Position numbers and translations under genes: made by a program
Notes under the pieces: generated by a model
The model's input: only the letters and a program-made list of their open reading frames with translations
Database searches by the model: none
What the model was told of the DNA's origin: nothing
NCBI GenBank assembly: GCA_001028025.1
Contig: LDAQ01000107.1
Span: forward strand, 1-20,114
Length of the DNA stretch: 20,114 nt
Direction: 5' to 3'
Source of the DNA: Faecalicatena fissicatena
Lineage (GTDB): Bacteria; Bacillota; Clostridia; Lachnospirales; Lachnospiraceae
Shown: positions 1-7,883 of the stretch, in pieces
Layout of the letters: the number at the start of each line of letters is the position of its first letter
Position numbering within the stretch: the first letter of the stretch is position 1

Positions 1-69
1 CCGGCATCCCTGTCATGGAGCGTCCCCCATCCGCGCCCGAGACTAAAGCCCGTTCGCTGACTCCCGTTT
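1..69. other. left window edge, no gene identified
   Basis: Downstream of the foldase stop on the minus strand. No convincing terminator hairpin or coding sequence can be called in these 69 bases. Confidence 0.3.
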
Positions 70-1134
70 TTACTTTGTGTCGGAACCTTCTGTGTTCTCT
101 TCTTCGCTTTCTTTTATTGTCACGCCCTGCTCGTCAAATTTTACTTTTTTCCAAACCTTTTTATGTTCTGTGATCTCTGTATCTTTTCTCCACTGTTCCA
201 CCAGAGAATCATACTGTTCCTGCTTCCTCTCTTCCACAATGGATTCCTTCTTGGCATCTGTTGCCTCTCTGTCCAGATTGCTGGTCAGCTTTGCCACATA
301 TATGCCGTTGTCAGATTCCACGATGCCTGTAACACCGCCTTCCTCCAGGGCATCTGCAGCTTTTACCAGATCTGCCGTTGGTGAAGTGGACTCGGAATCA
401 AAGGTTGCCGTCTGTACTTCCAGACCGGCTTCGGAAGCTGCTGCCTCCAGATCCTTCTTATCACTGTTTTTCAGATCGTCTGCGAACTTTTGAGCGGTCT
501 CTTTCAGAGCTGCTTTCTCGTCATCGGTCATGGCCTCTGAATTGCCGTCCGCATCCGTCTTATTATAGGAAAACAGCACATACTGCATGCTCTTCTGTGC
601 CGCCTCTTCATCGGAAACCTCTTCGTCTACGCCTTCTTTCATAGGGGCATTCATCCTTGTCTGGATTGTAGCCAGCTCCAGAAATGTCTTGACATATTTC
701 TCATAACCGGATACAACTTCTTTATCTTCCAGTGTATTGTCTTCCACGAAAGTTTCTGCCGCCTTATTAATGGCCTTTTTATCATCATCGGTCAGTTCTA
801 CCTTATAGTCGGCCGCATGCTGCTTCAGAAGATACATATTCTCAAGTGCTTCCAGAATACTTGCTTTCGTAGTATCCTCATAATCCTTGTCTTCTTCCAC
901 TTCCTGTGCCCACATGGCCTCGCCGGTGGTTCCCATCATCCCTGCGTAATATGTTTCATACTGTGCCTGCTGCATCCTTGCATAAAAGTTTGCAACTCCT
1001 AGTGCAATCTTGTCTTCTCCGACTTCAGCAACTACGGCATCGTTATTCATAGAACGACCGCACCCTGTCAGTGAAGATACAGCGAAAAGGCCCGCCGCAG
1101 CCATGATCATCACTCTTTTTCTGAACTGTCCCAT
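70..1134 (-). CDS. SurA/PrsA-type foldase lipoprotein (peptidylprolyl isomerase family)
   Basis: 354-residue secreted lipoprotein. The N terminus has basic residues, a hydrophobic stretch (about 8-21) and a lipobox SLTGC, so Cys25 should be lipidated after signal peptidase II cleavage and the protein anchored to the outer face of the membrane. Residues about 30-175 are an acidic, helix-rich SurA/trigger-factor-like chaperone segment. Residues about 180-290 look like a divergent parvulin (PpiC) domain: it starts at QYVLFSYNKT and ends near GIYVAKLTSN. The C-terminal tail is charged. PrsA-type proteins help exported proteins fold. The parvulin region is divergent, so isomerase activity is less certain than a chaperone role. 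It lies 48 bases downstream of mfd and is probably the third gene of the pth-mfd operon. The start is supported by an AGGAGG-type site just upstream (near 1140). No clear terminator is visible in the 69 bases before the window edge. Confidence 0.85.
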   Translation of the reverse strand: MGQFRKRVMIMAAAGLFAVSSLTGCGRSMNNDAVVAEVGEDKIALGVANFYARMQQAQYETYYAGMMGTTGEAMWAQEVEEDKDYEDTTKASILEALENMYLLKQHAADYKVELTDDDKKAINKAAETFVEDNTLEDKEVVSGYEKYVKTFLELATIQTRMNAPMKEGVDEEVSDEEAAQKSMQYVLFSYNKTDADGNSEAMTDDEKAALKETAQKFADDLKNSDKKDLEAAASEAGLEVQTATFDSESTSPTADLVKAADALEEGGVTGIVESDNGIYVAKLTSNLDREATDAKKESIVEERKQEQYDSLVEQWRKDTEITEHKKVWKKVKFDEQGVTIKESEEENTEGSDTK

Positions 1135-1182
1135 AACATCCTCCTACGTACTTTTTAACTTCATTATTATAGCCTGTTTTTC

Positions 1183-4100
1183 TTATTCTAACAAGCCTTT
1201 TATATCATTTAACACCTTTTTCACCAATTCCAGCACGTTCTCATCTTTCTCTTTGCCGCTGTGTCCTTTCTTCTGATACAGGAAATAAGGAGGAGTATCC
1301 GCCTTGAATAAAAGATTCCCGCTGTAGGCCTGTAAAAGCCCCGGTATTTTCTGAGGCTGTACCTTTGCTTTTTCATACATTGTAAACTGATAAGCCTCCC
1401 CTTTTTGCTCTACCACAGTCACATACGCAGAATGGGCCAGTGCCTTCAGTCCTGCAATATTCAAAAGCTGCTGTACCTTTCTCGGAATATCTCCGAAACG
1501 GTCGATCAGCTCTTCGATCATATCATCCATCTCTTCCTCATTCTCAATGCTGGCAATTCGCTTGTATATATCCAGCTTCTGATACTCGTTCGGAATATAG
1601 GATTCCGGTATATAAGCGTCGATATTCAGATCCATGGTTGTGGTATATACATCCTCCTCCAGCTCCCCTTTAAACTGCTTCACCGCTTCGTTAAGCATCT
1701 TGCAGTACAGGTCGTATCCCACGGCCTCCATATGGCCGTGCTGTTCCTCCCCAAGAAGGTTGCCGGCTCCCCGAATCTCCAGATCCCGCATGGCGATCTT
1801 AAATCCGGAACCCAGGTCCGTAAATTCGCGAATGGCTGCCAGGCGCTTCTCTGCCACTTCTTTGAGCAGTTTATCCTTCCGGTACAGCAAAAATGCATAC
1901 GCCATCCGGCTGGAACGTCCCACCCGCCCCCGGAGCTGATACAGCTGCGAAAGCCCCAGACGGTCGGCATCATGGATAATCATGGTGTTTACATTGGAAA
2001 TATCCAGTCCTGTCTCAATGATCGTTGTGGACACCAGCACATCAATATCTCCGTTGATGAAATCATACATAATATTTTCCAGCTGTCGTTCATTCATCTG
2101 CCCGTGTGCAAAAGATACGGCGGCGTCCGGTACCAGTTTCTGGATTCGGCCAGCCACATCCGCAATATCGCTGACCCGGTTGTAGACATAGTATACCTGC
2201 CCGTCCCTGGACAGCTCTCTCTCTATGGCCTCACGAACCATCTCGTCGTTATATTCCATTACATAAGTCTGAATCGGCATTCTGTCCATGGGTGCTTCCT
2301 CAAGAACGCTCATATCACGGATGCCGATCAGGCTCATATGAAGAGTTCTGGGGATCGGCGTTGCTGTCAGTGTCAGCACATCCACATTTTCTCTGAGCTT
2401 CTTGATCTTTTCTTTATGGGTAACTCCGAAACGCTGCTCTTCATCAATAATCAGTAGTCCCAGGTCTTTGAACTGTACGTCTTTGGAGAGGACTCTGTGG
2501 GTACCGATTACGATATCCACCAGCCCCTTTTTCAGATCCTCCACCGTCTTTTTCTGCTGAGCAGACGTGCGGAACCGGCAGAGAAGATCCGCCCTCACCG
2601 GAAAATCCTTCATCCTCTGGACAAATGTATTATAGTGCTGCTGGGCCAGAATCGTGGTCGGCACCAGATAAACCACCTGTTTGCCTTCCTGAACCGCCTT
2701 AAAAGCAGCCCTGATTGCAATCTCGGTCTTCCCGTAGCCCACATCGCCGCAGATCAGCCGGTCCATGATCTTTTTACTCTCCATGTCCCGCTTCGTATCT
2801 GCAATCGCCTGCAGCTGGTCCTCTGTCTCCTCAAAAGGAAACATCTCTTCAAACTCTTTCTGCCACACCGTATCCGGCTCATACACAAACCCGGCCGACT
2901 CCTGCCTTGCCGCATAAAGCTCCACCAGATCCTTTGCCACTGCCCTGACGGCTCTGCGGACCTGGCTTTTTGTCTTCGTCCACTGGCTGCTGCCCAGTTT
3001 GTTCAGCTTCGGCTTCTTCGCATCGGCACTTGCATACTTCTGGATCAGGTCCAGCTGAGTAGCCAGAATATACAGTGCACCACCGCCCGCATAGGAAATC
3101 TTCATATAATCTTTTGTTACTTTGTCTACTTCGATTTTTTCTATGCCCTGGTATACTCCCAGGCCATGATTCTCATGAACAACATAATCGCCTACTTTAA
3201 GCTCTGAAAAATTCTGTATTTTCTGGCCTTCATACGTCCTGCGGCGCTTTTTCCGCTTCTGCTTGCCGAAAATGTCCGTCTCGGATATCACCATAAATTT
3301 CAGCATGGGATATTCATACCCTTCCGCAACATGTCCGTAAGCAACCATAATTTCACCGGACTGCACTTCCCTGTGCATATCCTCACTGTAAAAACTGCTC
3401 AGGTCATAATCCCGCAGGTCTTCGGCCAGCCGTCTCGCCCTGGTTCTAGAACCGGAAAGCAGAATGACCCGGTAGCCGTTTCTTTTCAGGCGCTTCAAAT
3501 CTCTTGTAAGCATCTCAAAGCTGTTATTATAAGGGTTAACCCCTTTCGTCTGCAGACTGTAGGTATCCCGCACATGAAATCCGCCGCATTTGGACTCCAG
3601 CGTAGTCAGGCCGATCCCGTAATACTGATTCATTTTTTCCACAATCTCCTTTGTAGAAAAAACATCCGGCTCCTCTTCTTCCTGCATTCCTGCTTCTGCC
3701 CTGTTTCTCCTGCTGTTCTGATATTCTTCCGCGACTTCGTCCACATGTTCAATCAGACGAGGAGGCTCATCCAGAAACAACAGACTTTTCGCCCTTGGGA
3801 AATAATCCAGGAAAGAAACGCACTTCCCGCTCTCTCCAAGAAATTCCGCGGCAGGATAGATATCTACTTCATCCAGGTTCTCAATGGAACGCTGGCTTTC
3901 CACGTCAAAGGTTCGGATGGAATCCACCTCATCACCCCACAGCTCAATACGAACCGGAAGCTCCTCAGTCAGAGGAAACACATCCAATATTCCTCCCCTG
4001 ACGGCAAACTGGCCGGGGCCCTCAATCTCATCCTCCCGCTCATATCCCATAGCGGAAAGCTTTTCCTGCAGTTTTATAAAGTCCAGGGTTCCCGTCCCCT

Positions 4101-4542
4101 GCACATGAATCCTGCGCTTTGCAATCTCCTGCAGAGAAGGCATGCCGTCCAGAAAAGCGTCCACCGTTGTGATGACTGTAATTCCTCCGTCATCCAGGCT
4201 TTCTTTTTCCTCCGCCTCGAGAATCGCCCGCACAACCTCCATCCGCTGCTTGATCAGATATTTCCCCTTGATGTCCGCATGGTAAAATAAAAGATCCTTG
4301 GCCGGATACAGGTACACATTCTCATCCAGGAAGCGGTATTCCTCGTAAGCCTTCTTCGCCTTTTCATCACTGGAAAAAGCGATGATTTTATAATAACAAC
4401 CATCGCTCAGTGCATACATCAAATGTGTTTTCTGGGAATTGACACAGCCTGCTATCTGCAGAACCCCGCTGTCCTTCTTTCGTCTGCCGAATATCTCCTT
4501 GTATTCCGCCAGCTCAGCAAGCGGTGCTAAAAAAGCCTGCAT
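1183..4542 (-). CDS. mfd: transcription-repair coupling factor Mfd
   Basis: 1119-residue SF2 DNA translocase that binds stalled RNA polymerase, removes it from DNA lesions and recruits UvrA for nucleotide excision repair. Domains in order: UvrB-homology region (about 1-330, including VITTVDAFLDGMP and RGGILDVFPL), the RNA-polymerase-interacting CarD-like module (about 447-510, VGDYVVHENHGLGVYQG), and a RecG-like helicase core. The core has Walker A GDVGYGKTE (Lys605), Walker B IIDEEQ (Asp700), motif III LTATPIPRT and motif VI QLRGRVGRSS. A TRCF C-terminal domain follows (about 990-1090). The length is slightly short of the usual 1150-1180 residues, but all key motifs are intact. It starts 5 bases after the pth stop, with a purine-rich AGAAGAGTAGAGA sequence as ribosome binding site, so it is co-transcribed with pth. 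Confidence 0.98.
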   Translation of the reverse strand: MQAFLAPLAELAEYKEIFGRRKKDSGVLQIAGCVNSQKTHLMYALSDGCYYKIIAFSSDEKAKKAYEEYRFLDENVYLYPAKDLLFYHADIKGKYLIKQRMEVVRAILEAEEKESLDDGGITVITTVDAFLDGMPSLQEIAKRRIHVQGTGTLDFIKLQEKLSAMGYEREDEIEGPGQFAVRGGILDVFPLTEELPVRIELWGDEVDSIRTFDVESQRSIENLDEVDIYPAAEFLGESGKCVSFLDYFPRAKSLLFLDEPPRLIEHVDEVAEEYQNSRRNRAEAGMQEEEEPDVFSTKEIVEKMNQYYGIGLTTLESKCGGFHVRDTYSLQTKGVNPYNNSFEMLTRDLKRLKRNGYRVILLSGSRTRARRLAEDLRDYDLSSFYSEDMHREVQSGEIMVAYGHVAEGYEYPMLKFMVISETDIFGKQKRKKRRRTYEGQKIQNFSELKVGDYVVHENHGLGVYQGIEKIEVDKVTKDYMKISYAGGGALYILATQLDLIQKYASADAKKPKLNKLGSSQWTKTKSQVRRAVRAVAKDLVELYAARQESAGFVYEPDTVWQKEFEEMFPFEETEDQLQAIADTKRDMESKKIMDRLICGDVGYGKTEIAIRAAFKAVQEGKQVVYLVPTTILAQQHYNTFVQRMKDFPVRADLLCRFRTSAQQKKTVEDLKKGLVDIVIGTHRVLSKDVQFKDLGLLIIDEEQRFGVTHKEKIKKLRENVDVLTLTATPIPRTLHMSLIGIRDMSVLEEAPMDRMPIQTYVMEYNDEMVREAIERELSRDGQVYYVYNRVSDIADVAGRIQKLVPDAAVSFAHGQMNERQLENIMYDFINGDIDVLVSTTIIETGLDISNVNTMIIHDADRLGLSQLYQLRGRVGRSSRMAYAFLLYRKDKLLKEVAEKRLAAIREFTDLGSGFKIAMRDLEIRGAGNLLGEEQHGHMEAVGYDLYCKMLNEAVKQFKGELEEDVYTTTMDLNIDAYIPESYIPNEYQKLDIYKRIASIENEEEMDDMIEELIDRFGDIPRKVQQLLNIAGLKALAHSAYVTVVEQKGEAYQFTMYEKAKVQPQKIPGLLQAYSGNLLFKADTPPYFLYQKKGHSGKEKDENVLELVKKVLNDIKGLLE

Positions 4543-4547
4543 ATTCT

Positions 4548-5126
4548 CTACTCTTCTTTCTTTTTCCGGTTATACTCATTCATTGCCGCCTGAATCTCAC
4601 CGGATATTATCATCTCCACGGCATGTACCGCATTCTCATAGCCCGCTTCCATCAGCTCATGCTCCGCTTTCGTAAAATGTCCCAGTACATAGTCTGCCAG
4701 ATCATACTTCGGTGGTTTCTCGCCGACCCCGACTTTAATCCTCGGGAACACCTCGCTCCCAAGATGGGAAATAATATTCTTGATCCCGTTGTGGCCGCCT
4801 GCGCTGCCCTTTGCACGAATACGCAGCTGCCCGACTCCCAGGCTGACATCATCGTATATAACGATCAGTTCCTGTTCCTCATCTATCTTATAATACTCCA
4901 CAAGGCTGATGATGCTTTCCCCGCTTAAATTCATATATGTCTGAGGCTTTGCCAGAATCACTTTCTGGCCGCCTATGACTCCCTTGCCGATAAAAGCTCT
5001 GTGCTTTTTTGTATCCACTGCTATATTATATTTCGATGCAATGGTATCTATCACTTCAAATCCTACATTATGCCTTGTACCTTCATACTGTCTGTCCGGA
5101 TTTCCCAGACCTGCTATGATATACAT
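4548..5126 (-). CDS. pth: peptidyl-tRNA hydrolase
   Basis: 192-residue enzyme that hydrolyses peptidyl-tRNAs dropped from the ribosome, recycling tRNA. Visible motifs are the N-terminal GLGNPDRQYEGTRHNVGFEV, with the conserved Asn and catalytic His, then KPQTYMNLSGES, then VIYDDVSLGVGQLRIRAKGS with the conserved Asp, and GGHNGIKNI. The open frame continues upstream to 5219, but I chose the internal ATG at 5126. Family members begin with M(Y/K)IIAGLGNP, and a GAGGTGAG ribosome binding site sits just before that ATG. The upstream 31 residues also cover the promoter. First gene of the pth-mfd-foldase operon. Confidence 0.96.
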   Translation of the reverse strand: MYIIAGLGNPDRQYEGTRHNVGFEVIDTIASKYNIAVDTKKHRAFIGKGVIGGQKVILAKPQTYMNLSGESIISLVEYYKIDEEQELIVIYDDVSLGVGQLRIRAKGSAGGHNGIKNIISHLGSEVFPRIKVGVGEKPPKYDLADYVLGHFTKAEHELMEAGYENAVHAVEMIISGEIQAAMNEYNRKKKEE

Positions 5127-5151
5127 ACTTCTCACCTCTTCATTCTTATCC

Positions 5152-5180
5152 ATTTTACAGGATGCCATTCTATTTGTCAC
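5152..5180 (-). promoter_or_regulatory. SigA-type promoter for pth-mfd operon
   Basis: Read on the minus strand: -35 GTGACA (5175-5180), 17-base spacer, -10 TAAAAT (5152-5157). Each box differs from consensus at one position. It would give a leader of about 20 bases ending in the pth ribosome binding site. A small inverted repeat (CGCGAA 5189-5194 / TTCGCG 5206-5211) lies immediately upstream of the -35 and could be an operator. That last point is inference. Confidence 0.6.
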
Positions 5181-5299
5181 GCAAAAGCCGCGAATATTTT
5201 TTACCTTCGCGTCATACACTTATAAAAAGCGCAATGGACAGTTTTCCTTACCTGCCCATTACAGGGAAGTAAAATTGACTAACACGGGAGGTCTCTTCA

Positions 5300-5734
5300 A
5301 TGGGTTCCAAAACAAAAATCATCGTTTTGCATATGAAAGAAATCATTTATACGGCAGTCTTCGCGGCACTTGGCATTCTACTGATCATTCTTCTGATTGT
5401 CATGTTCCGCCCCGGAGGGAAAGATAAGAGTGCAGATGCAAAAAAGCAGTATACTCCGGGAGTTTACACCTCAACGCTGACTTTAAACAATACAAACCTG
5501 GAAGTGGAAGTGTCGGTGGACGAATCCCATATCAATTCCGTCCGTTTTTCCAATCTGGATGAGGCAATGACAACGATGTTCCCGCTGATTCAGCCGGCGA
5601 TAGAAGATATAGCCGATCAGGTCTATGAAAAACAGTCCCTGGAGGATATCTCGCTTTCAAATGACACCCCCTATACATCTCAGGTCATTCTGGATGCCAT
5701 AAAAGAGGCCACAGAAAAAGCCGCAGTGAAATGA
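5300..5734 (+). CDS. membrane-anchored protein with FMN-binding-domain-like fold (function unknown)
   Basis: 144 residues and the only convincing plus-strand gene in the window. It has a short cytoplasmic N terminus, one transmembrane helix (about 16-36), a charged linker (37-50) and a small extracytoplasmic domain. The domain pattern resembles the FMN-binding (RnfG/NqrC-like) fold: PGVYTSTLTLNNTNLEVEVSVDESHINSV, then helices, ending in NDTPYTSQVILDAIKEATEKA. In flavinylated members the threonine lies in a D-(S/G)-(A/T)-T-(S/G)-A-T-type motif. Here the equivalent SNDTPYTS is not a good match, so covalent FMN is doubtful. The start is set by GGGAGG at 5285-5290; the later in-frame Met12 lacks one. 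Neighbours are divergent pth and convergent HAD genes, so it is probably a single-gene unit. Domain assignment is tentative. Confidence 0.75.
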   Translation: MGSKTKIIVLHMKEIIYTAVFAALGILLIILLIVMFRPGGKDKSADAKKQYTPGVYTSTLTLNNTNLEVEVSVDESHINSVRFSNLDEAMTTMFPLIQPAIEDIADQVYEKQSLEDISLSNDTPYTSQVILDAIKEATEKAAVK

Positions 5735-5747
5735 TGCTGCGGCTTTT
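5716..5747. terminator. bidirectional intrinsic terminator overlapping the stop codon
   Basis: Perfect 11-bp stem AAAAGCCGCAG (5716-5726) / CTGCGGCTTTT (5737-5747) with a 10-base loop. It is T-rich at the 3' side in both directions. The stop codon of the 5300-5734 gene (5732-5734) sits in the loop, so the last codons form the left arm. It probably also terminates the convergent HAD operon. Confidence 0.85.
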
Positions 5748-5757
5748 GTACTCCTAA

Positions 5758-5891
5758 GTATACCCAACGGGCACACCGTAATGCATGCCCTTCGGGCGGG
5801 TCTGCAGCACAGCTGCAGAATAAGGTATACCCAAAGGGCACACCGTAACTCATGCCCTGCGGGCGGATCTGCAGCACAGCTGCAGAATAAT
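5758..5891. repeat. two tandem copies of a 67-bp structured repeat
   Basis: Copies at 5758-5824 and 5825-5891 differ at 6 of 67 positions, and GTAT of a third copy begins at 5892. Each copy starts GTATACCCAA and ends with the perfect hairpin CTGCAGC-ACA-GCTGCAG. Each also holds small stems CCC-(aac/aaa)-GGG and GCCC-(ttc/tgc)-GGGC. Two of the differences between copies fall in these loops, which suggests the folded form is conserved. It lies between convergent genes and contains no credible coding sequence. The sequence resembles an intergenic REP/BIME-type element; the family is not recognised. Confidence 0.85.
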
Positions 5892-5899
5892 GTATGGAA

Positions 5900-6163
5900 T
5901 TAACCTTCTACGATCAGATACTGACCGTTTGGAAGTGCAAAGACTTCAGAAGCCTCTTCCAGTTCTTCGTCTGACATCGTATCTACGTCAATCCCGCTTT
6001 CCTCGAAATATTCCCTTACTTCCTTAAGGGAATCCACTACTGCGGCCATACAGTCTTCCAGAAAAGCCTCCGCTTCCTCCATTGTCTCAGCCACTGGTTC
6101 ATCAAATAGCTGAGACTGCTTTTTTAGAAACGTAAGCAGACATTCCTCATCGTATTCGTTCAT
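5900..6163 (-). CDS. small acidic protein of unknown function, coupled to HAD phosphatase
   Basis: 87 residues, strongly acidic, apparently all helical with a short C-terminal strand (NGQYLIVEG). No signal peptide, membrane segment, Cys/His cluster or catalytic motif is visible. The end, DEELEEASEVFALPNGQYLIVEG, has the look of a conserved domain rather than random coding sequence, but I do not recognise the family. Its ATG overlaps the stop of the upstream HAD gene (ATGA, 6160-6163), so translation is probably coupled and the two proteins may work together. It ends just before the 67-bp repeats, and termination is probably at 5716-5747. Coding status is supported by the overlap and by plausible amino-acid composition. 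Confidence 0.75.
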   Translation of the reverse strand: MNEYDEECLLTFLKKQSQLFDEPVAETMEEAEAFLEDCMAAVVDSLKEVREYFEESGIDVDTMSDEELEEASEVFALPNGQYLIVEG

Positions 6164-6834
6164 GACTTTCTCCCTCCCTTTTTAGTAATCAGATTCAAAA
6201 TCTCTTCCGGAGAATCTACGATATGCCGAGCGCCCGCCTCAGCAAGCGCGTCCCTTCCCCGAAAGCCCCAGGACACCCCGATGGTCTTCATCTTTGCCGC
6301 CATCCCGGTTGCAATGTCCACTTCTGAATCGCCTACGTATAAAGACTCTTCCGGCTCAGCTCCAAACTGCCCCGCAATCTGCAGGGCTGCATAAGGATCC
6401 GGCTTTCTGGGTATGCCCTCTTTCTGTCCCTGAATCCATTGAAACATATCTTTTCCAAAAATCTCTTCCACCACATGGACAGCCTGCCTGTCAGGCTTGT
6501 TAGACAGCACTGCCAGACACATGCCCCCGGCTCTCATCTCTTCCAGGAGCTTTAAAATCCCGTCATATGGTATTACATGATATGTGCAGTTAGCGTCAAA
6601 TATTCGGCCGTATATCTCCATTGCTTCGTCCAGACGGTCTGAACTGTCCTCCCCGCCTGCATTCAGCGCTTTCTCCATCAATACCCTTGACCCATTTCCT
6701 ACAAACATGCGGCACTGTTCCCTGGTAATTGGGGCAATCCCCATCTCCTTCAATGTCTCATTTACAGAAAAAGTCAGAGAATCCAACGTATCTGTTAAAG
6801 TCCCGTCTAAATCAAAAATGCATATCTTATACAT
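6160..6834 (-). CDS. HAD-family hydrolase, phosphoglycolate phosphatase-like
   Basis: 224-residue cytosolic phosphatase of the haloacid dehalogenase superfamily. Motif I FDLDGTLTDT (nucleophile Asp8, acid/base Asp10), motif II LSNKPD, motif III Lys in PRKPDP and motif IV VGDSEVD are all present and in order. An alpha-helical C1 cap lies between motifs I and II, as in Gph/PGMB/pyrophosphatase relatives. The substrate cannot be read from sequence: phosphoglycolate, beta-phosphoglucomutase-type sugars or pyrophosphate are alternatives. A GGAGAGGA ribosome binding site precedes the ATG. First gene of a two-gene operon with the 87-residue protein. Confidence 0.92.
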   Translation of the reverse strand: MYKICIFDLDGTLTDTLDSLTFSVNETLKEMGIAPITREQCRMFVGNGSRVLMEKALNAGGEDSSDRLDEAMEIYGRIFDANCTYHVIPYDGILKLLEEMRAGGMCLAVLSNKPDRQAVHVVEEIFGKDMFQWIQGQKEGIPRKPDPYAALQIAGQFGAEPEESLYVGDSEVDIATGMAAKMKTIGVSWGFRGRDALAEAGARHIVDSPEEILNLITKKGGRKS

Positions 6835-6868
6835 GGTTCCTCTCCATACCTTCCTTCAGTCTACGTTT

Positions 6869-6897
6869 ATAATAGTATGAAGTGCTGGAAATTTCAA
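6869..6897 (-). promoter_or_regulatory. SigA-type promoter for HAD operon
   Basis: Minus strand: -35 TTGAAA (6892-6897), 17-base spacer, -10 TATTAT (6869-6874). The spacing is ideal and each box is close to consensus. Transcription would start near 6862, about 28 bases before the ATG. Confidence 0.65.
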
Positions 6898-6949
6898 CCA
6901 TAAATACAAGGTTTTCTATATATTTTTCAGCTGCGGGTCTTACTATTTT

Positions 6950-7729
6950 TTATCCCAGAAGATACTGCTTCATTACCTTGAGTGCATTTTTCTCCAGACG
7001 GCTCACCTGAGCCTGTGATATTTTAATTTCCTCGGCAACTTCCATCTGTGTTTTTCCCTCGAAAAACCTTAAAGTAATGATATAGCGTTCCCGCTCATTC
7101 AGGCGTTCCATTGCGGCCTCAAGGGAGAGTTCTTCCACCCAGTTTTCTTCCTTGTTTTTCTTGTCGCTGACCTGGTCCATCACATAGAGCGTATCTCCTC
7201 CATCGCTGTAAACCGGCTCATGCAGGCTCATAGGCATCTGTATGGCATCCAGTGCAAACACAATATCCTCTTTCGAGATTCCAATCTCCTCGGCAATTTC
7301 CTGCACAGTGGGCTCTTTCAAATGTTTCTTCATGTAGCCTTCCTTTGCGTATATTGCCTTATATGCCGTATCCCGCAGAGAACGGCTGACTCGGATGGAA
7401 TTATTATCCCGCAGATATCTCCGGATCTCTCCGATAATCATGGGCACCGCATAAGTAGAAAACTTGACCAGCCTGTTCGGGTCAAAATGATCTACCGCCT
7501 TCATCAGTCCCACACAGCCAATCTGAAAGAGGTCGTCCGCATTCTCATTGCTGTTGGAAAACCGCTTAATTACGCTTAAGACCAGTCGGAGGTTGCCTTT
7601 GATATATTCCTCCCGTGCTTCTTCATCTCCCGCCTTGATCCTCGTAAACAGAGCCTCCTTCTCCTCCTCTTTCAAAAGCGGAAGCTTCGCCGTATTTACC
7701 CCACATAATTCTACTTTATTCAGAGCCAT
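6950..7729 (-). CDS. sigG: forespore-specific RNA polymerase sigma factor SigG
   Basis: 259-residue sigma-70 family factor. It directs late forespore transcription during sporulation. The N terminus NKVELCGVNTAKLPLLKEEE matches the SigG signature. Region 2 contains GNLRLVLSVIKRF and DDLFQIGCVGLMKAVDHFD, then KFSTYAVPMIIGEIRRYLRD. Region 3 is about 125-185. Region 4 ends in the helix-turn-helix KTQMEVAEEIKISQAQVSRL. The frame is open to 7837, but the start was set at 7729 because the SigG family begins there and a perfect AGGAGG (7739-7744) lies 9 bases before. In Bacillus sigG follows sigE and spoIIGA; here it stands alone, downstream of the polyamine operon and separated from it by a likely terminator. 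Confidence 0.96.
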   Translation of the reverse strand: MALNKVELCGVNTAKLPLLKEEEKEALFTRIKAGDEEAREEYIKGNLRLVLSVIKRFSNSNENADDLFQIGCVGLMKAVDHFDPNRLVKFSTYAVPMIIGEIRRYLRDNNSIRVSRSLRDTAYKAIYAKEGYMKKHLKEPTVQEIAEEIGISKEDIVFALDAIQMPMSLHEPVYSDGGDTLYVMDQVSDKKNKEENWVEELSLEAAMERLNERERYIITLRFFEGKTQMEVAEEIKISQAQVSRLEKNALKVMKQYLLG

Positions 7730-7767
7730 AATAAAAATCCTCCTAGATGAAAATTTTAGTCTAGTAA

Positions 7768-7797
7768 AATCATTCTCAATCTGAAGGCGGGTTATTC
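7768..7797 (-). promoter_or_regulatory. candidate SigF/SigG forespore promoter of sigG
   Basis: Minus strand: GAATA (7793-7797), 15-base spacer, GAGAATGATT (7768-7777). This fits the SigF/SigG pattern (GnATR, 15 bases, GGnnAnAnTw-like) with two -10 mismatches. It is the expected control for sigG (SigF then autoregulation). A short inverted repeat ATTTTA/TAAAAT (7753-7758, 7765-7770) overlaps its downstream side. No good SigA -35/-10 pair was seen there. Confidence 0.45.
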
Positions 7798-7883
7798 GAA
7801 GATGATAGAAATTAAAAAAAGTTTTAGACCTTGACAAAAGAAAGTATCCGTAAAGCAGATGCCTTTGAAATTTTCTAATAAAA

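Noticed and set aside
1405..2457. 350-residue open frame on the plus strand inside mfd
   Set aside because: Antisense shadow of a conserved gene; His/Leu/Ile-rich low-complexity composition, no domain and no ribosome binding site context.
5127..5219. 31-residue N-terminal extension of Pth
   Set aside because: Covers the predicted promoter and is not found in the family; a strong ribosome binding site precedes the internal ATG.
5680..5877. 65-residue minus-strand frame across the 67-bp repeats
   Set aside because: Its repeated peptide comes from the tandem DNA repeat and the terminator; no start context.
5758..5891. CRISPR-like array
   Set aside because: Units are contiguous with no unique spacers, and there are only two copies; no cas genes.
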